Assembly: GCA_963808455.1 (NCBI GenBank)
Contig: CAWEHT010000052.1
Location: 1 to 16,455, forward strand
DNA length: 16,455 nucleotides
Reading direction: 5' to 3'
DNA from: CAWEHT01 sp963808455
GTDB taxonomy: Bacteria > Chloroflexota > Anaerolineae > CG2-30-64-16
Positions within the stretch are counted from its first letter, which is position 1; every line of letters starts with the position of its first letter. A program made the translations under genes and the position numbers. The notes below the pieces were generated by a model, which was not told where the DNA came from, searched no databases, and saw nothing but the letters and a program-made list of their open reading frames with translations. Shown here piece by piece: positions 1 through 8,897 of this stretch.

Positions 1-187
1 TTACGACGGCGCGAAGCCGTAATGCCGGTATCAGTCGGCGCAGTCGGGCCGCAGCTTCCATGGTTGCTCCATATCCTGGCAGCCCTGGGCGCACCAGCCA
101 GCAAGGGTTGGCTGCCGGCCGGAAGGGCTGGTTATCTGTCCGGGACAATCGCGTTCTTGATCGTCAGTGTAGGGGGAGGAGGGAGCG
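1..187. other. Non-coding left edge, possible leftward promoter
   Basis: No reading frame here is convincing; the frames open on both strands look like shadows of the regulator gene or chance. A short hairpin, ACGGC-GCGAA-GCCGT, lies at 6-20. A minus-strand TACACT (171-166) may be the -10 element served by the neighbouring repeats. The gene it would drive lies outside the window. Confidence 0.3.
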
Positions 188-248
188 TGGTCTATTGGAC
201 TTTGGGGCCACATGCCGAGGATGGTCTATTGGACCTTGGTCCCATATG
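188..248. promoter_or_regulatory. Tandem palindromic repeats, probable response-regulator operator
   Basis: Two direct copies of a ~27-nt element start at 188 and 222 (34-nt period). They share the exact 13-mer TGGTCTATTGGAC and about 23 of 27 positions. The right copy contains a perfect inverted repeat, GGACC-TT-GGTCC (231-242); in the left copy this core is degenerate. On the minus strand the copies precede a TACACT hexamer (171-166) that could be a -10 box. The spacing suits an activator site for a leftward promoter whose gene lies outside the window. The repeats sit just past the FixJ-type regulator's stop, so that regulator is the obvious candidate binder. Sequence repeat is seen; the function is inferred. 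Confidence 0.5.
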
Positions 249-250
249 GG

Positions 251-878
251 TCAATTCGCCGGTTTGGCGCTGTGTAACCTTTCGGCGACCCTTACCAGGT
301 CGGCCAGAGAGGGACACCTGCATCTTCTCCATGACCCGCCCGCGGTGTACCTTGACCGTCTTTTCGGTCACCCCCAGCTGCAGGGCGATCTGCTTGTTGA
401 GGGTCCCGGCGACGACCAGGTGGAAGACTTGCTTCTCGCGAGGCGTGAGGGTGTCGAAACGCTGCTGGATCGAGCGCAGTTCCGTCATTTGTTCGCGCGC
501 CTTGCGATCCCTGTCGAGCGCTTCCCGGACCGCGTCCAACAGGTCCGCGTCGGCGAAGGGTTTGGGCAAAAAATCCACTGCCCCGGCTTTCATGGCCTTT
601 ACGCTGCTGGAGATCTCGCCATAGCCGGTGATGAAGACGATTGGGACCCGAATATCGGCGGCACGCAATTGGGCCTGCAAGTCCAAGCCGCCCTGGTCGG
701 GCATATGAACGTCGAGTACCAGGCATCCAGGCCCAGAATACCGATCAGAGCGAAGATATTCCTCCGCCGAAGCAAAGCTGTTAACGGTTAGGCCGGCCGA
801 CCTGAGCAGGCGGCGCAGCGCGCGCAGCATCGAGGGGTCATCGTCCACGATGCTCACGACAGGGCCGGCTGCGCTCAT
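251..878 (-). CDS. FixJ-type response regulator (frameshifted near the C-terminus)
   Basis: A two-component transcription regulator: N-terminal receiver domain (about 1-120) and C-terminal LuxR/FixJ helix-turn-helix (about 143-205). Receiver landmarks are the acidic pair D12/D13, phospho-acceptor D56 in LVLDVHMPD, T84 in FITGYGE and K106 in LPKPF. The output domain opens with LTPREKQVF and carries the recognition helix region TEKTVKVHRGRVMEKMQV. Read straight through, the frame runs to a stop at 192 and gives a nonsense Arg-rich tail. One extra base in the GGG run at 311-313 explains this: removing it gives SSLADLVRVAERLHSAKPAN and a stop at 251-253, about 208 aa, a normal FixJ length. Its ATG overlaps the kinase stop (ATGA, 878-875), so the two are translationally coupled and form a cognate pair. 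Confidence 0.88.
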
Positions 879-3010
879 GGCCCAACCTCCTGGCCGACCG
901 GTAGCACAACGTGGACGGTGACGCCGGGCCCAGCAGGGTTACGGGTGGCCCATATTTGACCATCGTGCGCACGCACGATAGACCGGGAGATCGTCAGCCC
1001 CATGCCCAACCCATCCGGCTTGGTGCTGAAGAAGGCGTCGAACATATGCGCAAGGGTTTGGCCATCGAGGCCCTCACCCGCGTCCTGCACGGTGATCTCG
1101 ATCTGTTCCGCAGAGCGCAGCCGGCTCTGCACGACCAACGTGGCCGCCCGCTTGCCCGGCACGCGCATGGCATCCATGCCGTTGATCAGCAGGTTCAAAA
1201 GGACTTGCTGGAGCTGGACGCGGTCTCCATATACTAACGGCAGATCCTGAGCGAGTTCCAGCCGCAGGCTGATGCCTCTCAGGATGGCCTCGCTGCGCAC
1301 CAAAACGATCGTCTCGCGGATGACCTGGTTGGCGTCAAGCGCCGTGTGCACCAGATCACCCCGGCGCAAGAGGGCGCGCATCCGGTGGATCACCTCGCCC
1401 GCGCGTTGGCCATCCTCAGCGATGTCGTCCAGGGCTTCCTGTACCTCGGGCAGATCTGGTTGTTCCTGCGTCAGGAAGCGCCGGGCCGCCTGAGCACTGG
1501 CAACGATGGCCGCGATCGGCTGGTTCAGCTCGTGGGCCAGGGCAGCGGTCAGTTCGCCCATCGAGCTCACGCGCGACAGGTGCTCGAGTTGCCCGCGCTG
1601 GCGCCGGATATCGTCCTCCATCTGTTTGTTGGCGGTGAGGTCCTCGATCACGGCGATGGTGCGCGCGGGTGCCTCGCCACTCTTGCCAGCCATTGAGACG
1701 GTAACCTTCACCCAAACGATAGAGTGGTCTTTCCGCAGGAGCCTTTTCTCCATGCTGTAGGTCTGGATTTCGGTCGCAAGCATGCGCTTCCAGTTGGACA
1801 CCTCGGCGTCCAGATCCTCCGGGTGTGTTAGCTCTTGGAAGCTGTGCTCGAGCACTTCTGCCTCGGCATAGCCCAGCATATCGCACAGCTTCTGGTTGGC
1901 GCGGAGAAAGCGTCCATCCAGGCGGGCATGGGTGATCCCAACCGCGGCCTGTTCGAAGATCTCGCGGAAGCGAGTCTCGCTCTCCTGCACTGCCCGGAGC
2001 GTGGCTTCCCTCGCCGATTCGGCCGTCTTGCGTTCGGTGATGTCGCTCAGGAAACCCACGATGGCGGGACCATCCGGCAGCATCACGTGCGTCAGGTTCA
2101 TTTGCAACGGGAACTGCGATCCATCCAGCCGTAACCCTACAGTCTCGCGGGTCGAAGTGGCTTCCAGCCCTGCCAAATAGCGAAGGTGATGCCGGGTTTC
2201 CTCCTCGCGGTATTGTGGCGCTATTATCTCGAATATCGGACGACCGGCCGCCTCTTGGGCATTCGCGAACCCGAAGATCCTGGCGTAGGTGGGGTTCACA
2301 TAGACCTTCTGGCCGCCACGGTAGATCCCGATGGCCACAGGCGCTTGCTCAGTCAAGGACCGGAACCGGTCTTCGCTTGCTCCTAGCGCGTGGAGCGCAG
2401 CTTCCAACTGCGTCTCCGACTGCTCGCGCTCGGCGGCTTCGCGGCGTGCCTGTCTCAGAGCCCGCCTGAGGGAGTCTGTTGCCAGGTACTGCAAGCCAAT
2501 CGCACTGAAGATGGCCAGGACAAGGCCGATCCATGTTGACAGGGCATTTTCAGACACCGTGTTGGGTGGCAGCAGGTGCAACGACTCTGCCACGACCAGC
2601 CCCAGCGCGGAGAGCCCACACCAACCTCCGACGGCGATGCCCCAGCGTTCGCCCAGAAGTGGACCGGCTGCGAAAACGATGATCACATATTCGGAGACGG
2701 CAGGGCTATGGATGCCGTTTGCTGTGAAGGCGAGGCAAGTCAATAAGGCCCAGAGCAGGGCCAGGAACGCAGTGCCGGCCAGCCGCACATGTCCGCGCCG
2801 GGCCAGCCCCAGCGCCGCCAGCCCGATGGCATCTGCGGCGAGAGCGGCCGCCAGCCAACGCGCAATATTGTGTGGCATCACGAGCGGGCCGAGCAGTCCG
2901 ATGAGCAGGGTAAAGGTAACCGCTACCAGGCCGACGATCAGATAGAGCGTGCGCGCGGCCTCGGTGCGCTCGCTGTCTGCGAACACGGGAGGCGTGAAAA
3001 CGCGGAACAT
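875..3010 (-). CDS. Membrane-bound PAS-PAS sensor histidine kinase
   Basis: Signal-sensing kinase for the overlapping FixJ-type regulator. From Met at 3010 the protein has 711 aa: about six hydrophobic segments within 21-175, a short coiled linker, PAS (about 213-326), PAS/PAC (about 343-461), dimerisation/phospho-acceptor helix with H493 in ALAHELNQP, and an ATPase domain (about 589-706). N-box (LLNLLINGMDAM), G1 (DAGEGLD), F-box (MFDAFFSTK) and G2 (GLGMGLTIS) are all present, so the kinase looks active. The frame stays open to an ATG at 3088, but the 26 extra residues look non-conserved. The MFRVFTPPVFADSE leader resembles membrane kinases of Chloroflexota, so I prefer 3010. The PAS domains recall FixL, but by eye the haem-ligand His position is a Glu, so oxygen sensing is doubtful. 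The ligand is unknown. No frameshift was seen across its 2.1 kb. Confidence 0.88.
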   Translation of the reverse strand: MFRVFTPPVFADSERTEAARTLYLIVGLVAVTFTLLIGLLGPLVMPHNIARWLAAALAADAIGLAALGLARRGHVRLAGTAFLALLWALLTCLAFTANGIHSPAVSEYVIIVFAAGPLLGERWGIAVGGWCGLSALGLVVAESLHLLPPNTVSENALSTWIGLVLAIFSAIGLQYLATDSLRRALRQARREAAEREQSETQLEAALHALGASEDRFRSLTEQAPVAIGIYRGGQKVYVNPTYARIFGFANAQEAAGRPIFEIIAPQYREEETRHHLRYLAGLEATSTRETVGLRLDGSQFPLQMNLTHVMLPDGPAIVGFLSDITERKTAESAREATLRAVQESETRFREIFEQAAVGITHARLDGRFLRANQKLCDMLGYAEAEVLEHSFQELTHPEDLDAEVSNWKRMLATEIQTYSMEKRLLRKDHSIVWVKVTVSMAGKSGEAPARTIAVIEDLTANKQMEDDIRRQRGQLEHLSRVSSMGELTAALAHELNQPIAAIVASAQAARRFLTQEQPDLPEVQEALDDIAEDGQRAGEVIHRMRALLRRGDLVHTALDANQVIRETIVLVRSEAILRGISLRLELAQDLPLVYGDRVQLQQVLLNLLINGMDAMRVPGKRAATLVVQSRLRSAEQIEITVQDAGEGLDGQTLAHMFDAFFSTKPDGLGMGLTISRSIVRAHDGQIWATRNPAGPGVTVHVVLPVGQEVGP

Positions 3011-3088
3011 GGTCCCCCCACGGCAGCTCGGCAGGACGATCGCGAAGGAGTCGGGGCCGGCGATGCGACGACCTGTCATCTTCGCCAT

Positions 3089-3405
3089 GCCCGGTTAGCA
3101 CTATTTTATCACAAAGTGGCTGCTCGGTCACGAGGTTTCGGGTCAGTGACTGATAAGCTTTAGGTTGGGAGAACTCATAGGGATGCTTCCTCGGTCACTG
3201 GCGCGGGTTGCATCAGCGCCTCAAGGCATTCAGTGAATGGGTTATGACGGCGCTTGCCGGGTGCCGGGGCAGGATGGACAGGGTCAGACGCGCGCCGAGA
3301 GCCCTGGCCCGAGCAGGTGCCGCCGCTGATCTTGCGGGTGATGGCAACACCCTGTCAAGGGGAACGCCGAACATATACCAGACTCGGATTTTCCGCGAGG
3401 GGGGG
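3089..3405. other. Intergenic gap between kinase and toxin gene
   Basis: About 317 nt without a gene I can support. It holds the possible kinase promoter, the 11-nt palindrome TCAGT-G-ACTGA (3143-3153), and two occurrences of CTCGGTCAC near 3123 and 3189. The open frames crossing it have no recognisable domain and overlap the toxin gene antisense. The part from about 3210 to 3405 shows nothing I can name. Confidence 0.4.
3103..3131 (-). promoter_or_regulatory. Possible promoter of the kinase/regulator operon
   Basis: On the minus strand a TAAAAT hexamer (3108-3103) lies about 17-18 nt downstream of a weak TGACC-type -35. A start of transcription near 3096 would leave almost no leader for the upstream ATG at 3088 but about 85 nt for the ATG at 3010, which agrees with the preferred start. 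A small perfect palindrome TCAGT-G-ACTGA lies further upstream at 3143-3153. Confidence 0.35.
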
Positions 3406-3831
3406 CTACTCGCTGCCGAGGAAAGTGACGAACGCCAGGCTGCTGAGCCGGTCAACCAGCCGGCGGTCGGCTGTTATCAGCCTGGCAGCCAGCGCTTCCG
3501 CCAGCGCCACGAACGCCCCATCATAGACCGTGATGCCGTGGGCGCGGGATAGTTCAATCGCCCGCCGGCTCAGCGCCGCAGATGGCCCGGCCCAATCCAG
3601 CTCCATCTCAAACAAGCTGCGTGCTGCGTCCTGTACCTGTTCTGTGGTGAGATCTTGCTTGTAAGCCAGCACATTGGCGATCTCGTAGGCCATCAAGTCG
3701 GGTACTACGAGGACGGCGCTCCCCTGGAGGAACCGGTCGCGCCATGCCAGCGCCGCTTCGGCGAGGACTTCCTCCTGACGAAACCACTTGATCACCACAG
3801 ACGTATCCAGCACAACCGTCTCGGTGCTCAC
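3406..3831 (-). CDS. vapC: VapC-type PIN-domain ribonuclease toxin
   Basis: The toxin of a type II toxin-antitoxin pair; PIN-domain VapC proteins are Mg2+-dependent RNases that cut tRNA or rRNA. From the GTG at 3831 the protein has 141 aa, a usual VapC length. The four acidic active-site residues are present: D9 (VLDTSVVIKW), E50 (AYEIANVL), D104 (VYDGAFVALAE) and D122 (ITADRRL). The GTG start overlaps the restored antitoxin stop as GTGA, the typical coupled arrangement. In the sequence as given the antitoxin frame runs into this one, producing a 227-residue apparent fusion, which I attribute to a one-base insertion near 3890. The target RNA cannot be told from sequence. Confidence 0.87.
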   Translation of the reverse strand: MSTETVVLDTSVVIKWFRQEEVLAEAALAWRDRFLQGSAVLVVPDLMAYEIANVLAYKQDLTTEQVQDAARSLFEMELDWAGPSAALSRRAIELSRAHGITVYDGAFVALAEALAARLITADRRLVDRLSSLAFVTFLGSE

Positions 3832-4089
3832 CGCCGCGCCTCGCGCCACCGGCGAATGTCCTCCGTGCTGTCCTCGCCTTTGCCTCGCGGTTCTGCCTAT
3901 GGCATCCTGAACGGCAACCGCCCGCTGAACGCGGGGGTCGTCACCCGGTCGCCTTCGGCCACGCATCTCCATGTAGAGGCGAATAGCTTCGCGCACTAAC
4001 TCGCTGCGGCTCCGGTTTTCGGCGCGCGCGACACGATCCACTTCAGCTAGAAAGTCCTCAGAAAGGGAAATCATCACTTTCGCGTTCAT
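3828..4089 (-). CDS. vapB: VapB-type ribbon-helix-helix antitoxin (frameshifted)
   Basis: Antitoxin and autorepressor partner of the adjacent PIN toxin. The N-terminus (MNAKVMISLSEDFLAEVDRV then RSRSELVREAIRLYM) is a standard MetJ/Arc ribbon-helix-helix DNA-binding unit. In the given frame the sequence after about residue 66 becomes Arg/Gly-rich and continues into the toxin. Moving one base gives RGKGEDSTEDIRRWREARR and a TGA at 3830-3828, the C-terminal tail expected of this family (toxin-binding, ending in WRE-x-RR), about 86 aa. The insertion is near 3885-3895. The start is supported by GGAGATG just upstream and a promoter at 4138-4111. Confidence 0.83.
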
Positions 4090-4103
4090 CGCTCATCTCC
4101 GTA

Positions 4104-4138
4104 TAGCCGGATTATATGTTAAGGCTACAAAGACTCAA
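4104..4138 (-). promoter_or_regulatory. vapBC promoter with overlapping palindrome
   Basis: Minus strand: TTGAGT (4138-4133), 16-nt spacer, perfect TATAAT (4116-4111), then GGAGATG as ribosome binding site before the vapB ATG at 4089. An inverted repeat TAGCC...GGCTA (arms 4104-4108 and 4123-4127) brackets the -10 box, where a VapB or VapBC repressor complex would block RNA polymerase. Positions are seen; autoregulation is what this family does and is inferred here. Confidence 0.6.
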
Positions 4139-4434
4139 TAATCTTGGGTTGGTGTCCATCCTGGCGAGCGAGGCGGCTGCCAGCGGCACGCATTGTCCCT
4201 GGCAGACATCCTCGCGATCGGAAACTGCCTTGACACCGCCGGGTGCCTATGCTATCATCGCGCAAGTTCTTACGCCCGGTAAGCTGGAATCACGAAGGAA
4301 TGCCCTGCTCTTCGTGCTGCGTCCCCAATAGAGGCTGCGCGGTGCGCCTCGAGGTCTTTCGTGTCTTTATTGTAGTCCAGAGGCTCGCCGGGCTTGCCAC
4401 CGAGGTCGTTCGATACAACCAAGTGAGGCAACGC
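4139..4434. other. Divergent gap and leader of the transporter operon
   Basis: Non-coding stretch between vapB and the first transporter gene. It contains the transporter promoter (4230-4258) and then a leader of about 170 nt. A 5-bp hairpin CTTAC-GCCCG-GTAAG (4269-4283) would form at the very 5' end of the transcript. The long coding frame on the plus strand is open back to 4243, but translation from there would begin inside the promoter and has no ribosome binding site. I see no riboswitch I can name. Confidence 0.4.
4230..4258 (+). promoter_or_regulatory. Sigma-70-type promoter of the ABC importer operon
   Basis: Perfect -35 TTGACA (4230-4235), exactly 17 nt of spacer, and -10 TATCAT (4253-4258; five of six consensus). 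The predicted transcription start is about 4265, giving a leader of roughly 170 nt before the first ATPase gene. Confidence 0.7.
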
Positions 4435-5424
<990 letters not shown>

Positions 5425-5501
5425 GCGGCGCACCCGAAGATCGACCCGCTGGCCTGCTGGACAGGCCAGCGGACAGACTCCAACCACACTGAGGTCCAAA
5501 T

Positions 5502-6513
5502 ATGATCATGGCAGACATCGCTGAGACGGCTGGCAAAGGCGACGAGACCCTGCTCAAGGTGGACCGGTTAGTCAAGCACTTTCCGATCACCCGCGGTATC
5601 GTGTTCCAGCGCCAGGTGGGTGCGGTCCACGCGGTTGAACGGGTTGAGCTTCGAAATCAAGCGTGGCGAGACGTTCGGGCTCGTGGGCGAATCGGGGTGC
5701 GGCAAGTCTACCACCGGGCGCACCATCCTCCAGCTTTACCGGCCGACCGGCGGTCACGTCTACTTCGACGGCTCGGACCTGGTGAGCTTGAAAGGCGAGG
5801 AACTGCGCCGCATGCGCCGGCGCATGCAGATGATCTTCCAGGACCCCTATGCCAGCCTGAACCCCCGCATGACGGTAGGCGAGATCGTCGGCGAACCGCT
5901 CGTGGTGCATGGCGTGGCGAGGGGCCGGGAGGTGCAACAGCGCGTCGAGTCTCTCCTGGGGTTGGTGGGCCTCAACCCGGCCTTTGTCAGTCGCTACCCG
6001 CACGAGTTCTCAGGAGGGCAGAGGCAGCGCGTCGGCATCGCGCGGGCCCTGGCGTTGCAGCCGGCCTTCATCGTGTGCGACGAGCCTATCTCCGCGCTTG
6101 ATGTTTCGATCCAGGCGCAGGTAGTCAACCTGCTCGAAGACCTGCAGGCTCAGTTTGGCCTGACGTATTTGTTCATCGCTCACGACCTGTCCATGGTGCG
6201 GCATATCAGCAGCCGGGTCGGCGTGATGTATCTGGGCATCATCGTCGAACTGGCTGCCACCAATGAGCTCTATGCGCGCCCCTTGCACCCTTATACGCAA
6301 GCTCTGCTCTCGGCCGTGCCGGTGCCCGACCCCACCGTCGAGGAGAAACGCCAACGCATCATCCTCCAGGGAGATGTGCCGAGCCCGGTCAATCTGCCCT
6401 CCGGTTGTCGCTTTCGCACCCGCTGCCCGGTGGCCCAGCCCCTGTGCGCCGAGAAGATCCCGGAATGGCGCGAGGTGCAGCCGGGCCATTGGGCCGCGTG
6501 TCACTTCGCATGA
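5502..6513 (+). CDS. dppF: Oligopeptide/dipeptide ABC importer ATPase, DppF/OppF-like (frameshifted)
   Basis: Second ATPase of the importer, expected to pair with the preceding DppD-like subunit. The start at 5502 has GAGG seven nt upstream. Codons from 5502 give the family N-terminus (LLKVDRLVKHFPITRG, then QVGAVHAV), and the frame then derails; the downstream frame continues with NGLSFEIKRGETFGLVGESGCGKST. A single extra A at 5638-5639 explains it; restored length is about 336 aa. The second part carries Walker A GESGCGKST, Q-loop FQDPYASLNP, signature FSGGQRQR, Walker B FIVCDE, switch His in IAHDLSMV, and a Cys-containing tail (GCRFRTRCPVAQPLC...ACHF). An automatic caller would likely start at a GTG at 5620 and lose about 40 residues. 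A 9-bp hairpin follows the stop. Confidence 0.9.
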
Positions 6514-6527
6514 GTAGATAGTCGAGG

Positions 6528-6549
6528 CTTGCCCGCCAGCGCGGGCAAG
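6528..6549 (+). terminator. GC-rich hairpin between ATPase and binding-protein genes
   Basis: Perfect 9-bp stem CTTGCCCGC / GCGGGCAAG with a CAGC loop, 14 nt after the DppF-like stop. No T-run follows, so it is not a textbook intrinsic terminator. It may attenuate read-through or protect mRNA ends, allowing the binding protein to be expressed at a different level from the ATPases. Confidence 0.4.
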
Positions 6550-6632
6550 GGCACCCCGCCCTCAGCGCACGGATCGCTAGCCGGCTGTCACTGTGAACCG
6601 TCCTTTTCAAAAAGGGTAAGGAGGAGAAGCAC

Positions 6633-8691
6633 ATGAGATCCCGGATCATCGCTCTCGGTTCGCTGATGCTGATCGCCACGATGCTCGTAGCGGGCTGCGC
6701 GCCCGTGGCCACGACGCCTCAGGTCGTCGTGCAGACCCAGGTGGTTACCCAGGTGCAGACCCAGGTGGTCACCCAGGTGCAAACCCAGGTCGTCGAGCAA
6801 CAGGTGCCGGTGACTACAACCCCTGCCCCGACAGCCCAGGCCCAATCGAAGGACCCCAACACATTCGTGGTCGCCGAATACGGCGACATCGACAACCTCG
6901 ATCCGGCCCTCGACTACGAGGTCGTGGGCCAGGAGGTCCTCCAGAACGTCTACGAGACCCTGGTCTTCTACAACAAAGACAAGCCCAATGACTTCGTGCC
7001 GATGTTGGCCACCAAGTGGGATACTTCCTCTGACGGCAAGGTCTATACTTTCACCGTCCGTTCGGGTGTGAAGTTCTCGGATGGCACGACCCTGAAGCCG
7101 AGCGATATCGCCTATTCCCTCCAACGCGGCATGCTGGCCGGCGGCACCATCTCCCCGCAGTGGCTCATGGTGCAGCCCCTGCTGGGCGCCAAGTACGTCG
7201 ATATCGCCGACCTGATCGACACGTCCCTGGAAGACACGCCTGACAAGCTCAAGGCAGCCGACCCCGCCAAGCTGCTGGCTGCCTGCCACGCTGTGACGAG
7301 TGCTGTCACCGCCGACGACACCGCCGGCACCGTGACCTTTCACCTGGCCCAACCCTGGGGCCCGTTCGTTGCCACCCTGGCCCAACCCTGGGGCGCTGCC
7401 CTGAGCAAAAATTGGGCCATGGCCAACAAGCTGTGGGATGGCAACTGCAACGACTGGCAGAACTACTACGGCCCCACGACCGATACCGACCCCATCACCG
7501 CCAAAGCCATGGGCACCGGCCCTTATAAGCTCGACCACTGGACCAAGGGCCAGGAAGTCGGGCTGACGCGCAATGACAACTACTGGAACACGAATAGCCC
7601 CCTGTGGCCGGGCGCGCCGACCGGGCCGGCGAAGATCGGTACCGTGCTCATCAAGTACGTCAGCGAATGGGGCACGCGCTACTCGATGCTCCAGGCCGGC
7701 GACGCCGACGATGCGATGGTGGACCCCACCAATTATACGCAGGCCGACGGTCTCGTCGGGGAGAAGTGTACCTACGACGGCAGCTCGGCGAACCTTTACA
7801 ACTGCCAGACTACGGGCAGCGGCCCGCTGCGCGTCATCACCGGCTTGCCCTGGATCTCGCGCACCGACGTCTTCTTCAACTTCAGTATCAACGTGCCCCA
7901 GCAGGGAGGCAATCAGTTCGTCGGCAGCGGCAAGCTCGACGGGAACGGCATCCCGCCCGACTTCTTCAACGACGTCAACATCCGCAAGGCCTTCAACTAT
8001 TGCTTCGATTGGGACACCTATGTGAGCCAGGCGTTGTACGGCGAGGCCCAGCAGGCCACTTCGATCTTTCTGCCCGGCGAGCCCGGCTATGATCCCAACG
8101 CGCCGCACTACAGCTTTGACCTCAACAAATGCACCGACGCGTTCAAGGCCTCCACGCTGAAGTCGCCTGACGGCAAGTCGCTTTGGGATACGGGCTTCCG
8201 CTTCGAAGTGGGCTACAACACCGGCAACCTGGTGCGCCAGACGATCGCTCAAGATCCTGTCGCAGGACCTGAACCAGGTCAACCCCAAGTTCGTCCTGGA
8301 ATCCGTGGGCTTGCCCTGGCCGGCGTTCCTGGCCGCGCAGCGGGCCAAGACCCTGCCGTTGTTCATCAGCGGCTGGCAGGAGGACATCCACGATCCGAAC
8401 GACTGGATCGTGCCCTACGCGACCGCGGCGGGAGACTACTCCGGCCGCCAGAGCCTGCCCAAGACTTTCAGCGACCCGTGGACCCAGCTGGCGAACCAGG
8501 CCGTGGCGGCGACGGACCCGGCCGCCCGGTCCGCCATCTACAAGCAGTTCAACCAGCAATTCTACGACGCCGCCCCGGATATCCTGGGCGCGGTCCAGAC
8601 TCAGCGCCGCTACCAGCAGCGCTGGGTGCAAGGTTACGTCTACAATCCGATCTTCGGCCGCAACTATTACTATACGATGTCGAAGCAATAG
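6633..8691 (+). CDS. Solute-binding lipoprotein, family 5 (peptide/nickel type; frameshifted)
   Basis: Extracytoplasmic receptor that delivers substrate to the permease pair. Signal peptide with lipobox LVAGC places lipidated Cys at residue 22; a Thr/Gln/Val repeat linker follows (about 33-58), then the SBP_bac_5 fold starting near FVVAEYGDIDNLDPALDYE. Typical core features include YETLVFY, LATKWDTSSDGKVYTFTVR and VNIRKAFNYCFDWD. The ribosome site GGAGGAG (6620-6626) supports the start. In the given frame residues after LVRQTIAQ turn into nonsense and run to a stop at 8711. Deleting one A of the pair at 8251-8252 gives ILSQDLNQVNPKFVLESVGL and the real end at 8691 (about 685 aa), including the family-type tail with DPNDWIVPY. 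The substrate cannot be read; dipeptides, oligopeptides, opines or other family 5 solutes are all possible. Confidence 0.9.
6735..6806 (+). repeat. 24-bp tandem repeat in lipoprotein linker
   Basis: Three head-to-tail units at 6735-6758, 6759-6782 and 6783-6806. The first two differ at only two bases; the third is diverged in its second half. They encode TQVVTQVQ-type octapeptides in the linker just after the lipidation site. In-frame expansion or contraction would change linker length without harming the fold. Confidence 0.8.
7344..7394 (+). repeat. Exact 18-bp direct repeat inside the binding-protein gene
   Basis: CTGGCCCAACCCTGGGGC occurs at 7344-7361 and again at 7377-7394, a 33-bp period, so the protein contains LAQPWG twice, 11 residues apart. 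It looks like a small in-frame internal duplication in the binding-protein domain. Confidence 0.65.
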
Positions 8692-8897
8692 CGCCGGCTG
8701 ATCCGTTGTAAGCGGCAGCGGCCTGCAGGGGCGGGGCTTTTCCTTTCAGGGCAACCTCGCTCCTGCCGGCCCTGCTGTCCTGCCGGCATCCATGTGGGAG
8801 CGGCCCCCAGGCCCCCGGTCTCTCGCGGATCGGGAGCCATGCGATACGGAAGCCCGGCCTCCGGGCATGGGGTTCCAGGCGTTAACTGGATCGGGAA
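8692..8897 (+). other. Intra-operon gap before the permease genes
   Basis: A 206-nt gap between the binding protein and the first permease, long for genes that must be co-expressed. It contains a short pyrimidine tract (CTTTTCCTTT, about 8738) after a GC-rich stretch, a possible weak terminator, and a perfect 6-bp hairpin GCCCGG-CCT-CCGGGC at 8852-8866 upstream of the permease. No convincing promoter was seen. Confidence 0.35.

Noticed and set aside
22..791. Plus-strand open frames over the response regulator
   Set aside because: No domain, and they lie opposite a regulator with all receiver and helix-turn-helix landmarks.
3406..4089. A genuine single-chain antitoxin-toxin fusion
   Set aside because: The alternative frame gives the expected VapB tail and a GTGA overlap; one indel explains the fusion.
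6735..6806. CRISPR-like repeat
   Set aside because: Units are contiguous without spacers and encode a regular octapeptide linker.
7344..7394. The 18-bp direct repeat as target-site duplication of a mobile element
   Set aside because: Only 15 nt separate the copies, and the frame and protein fold continue; it is an in-frame internal duplication.
6588..8387. A 599-codon antisense frame over the binding-protein gene
   Set aside because: Shadow of the lipoprotein codons; low-complexity Val/Gly/His/Asp composition and no homology-like motif.
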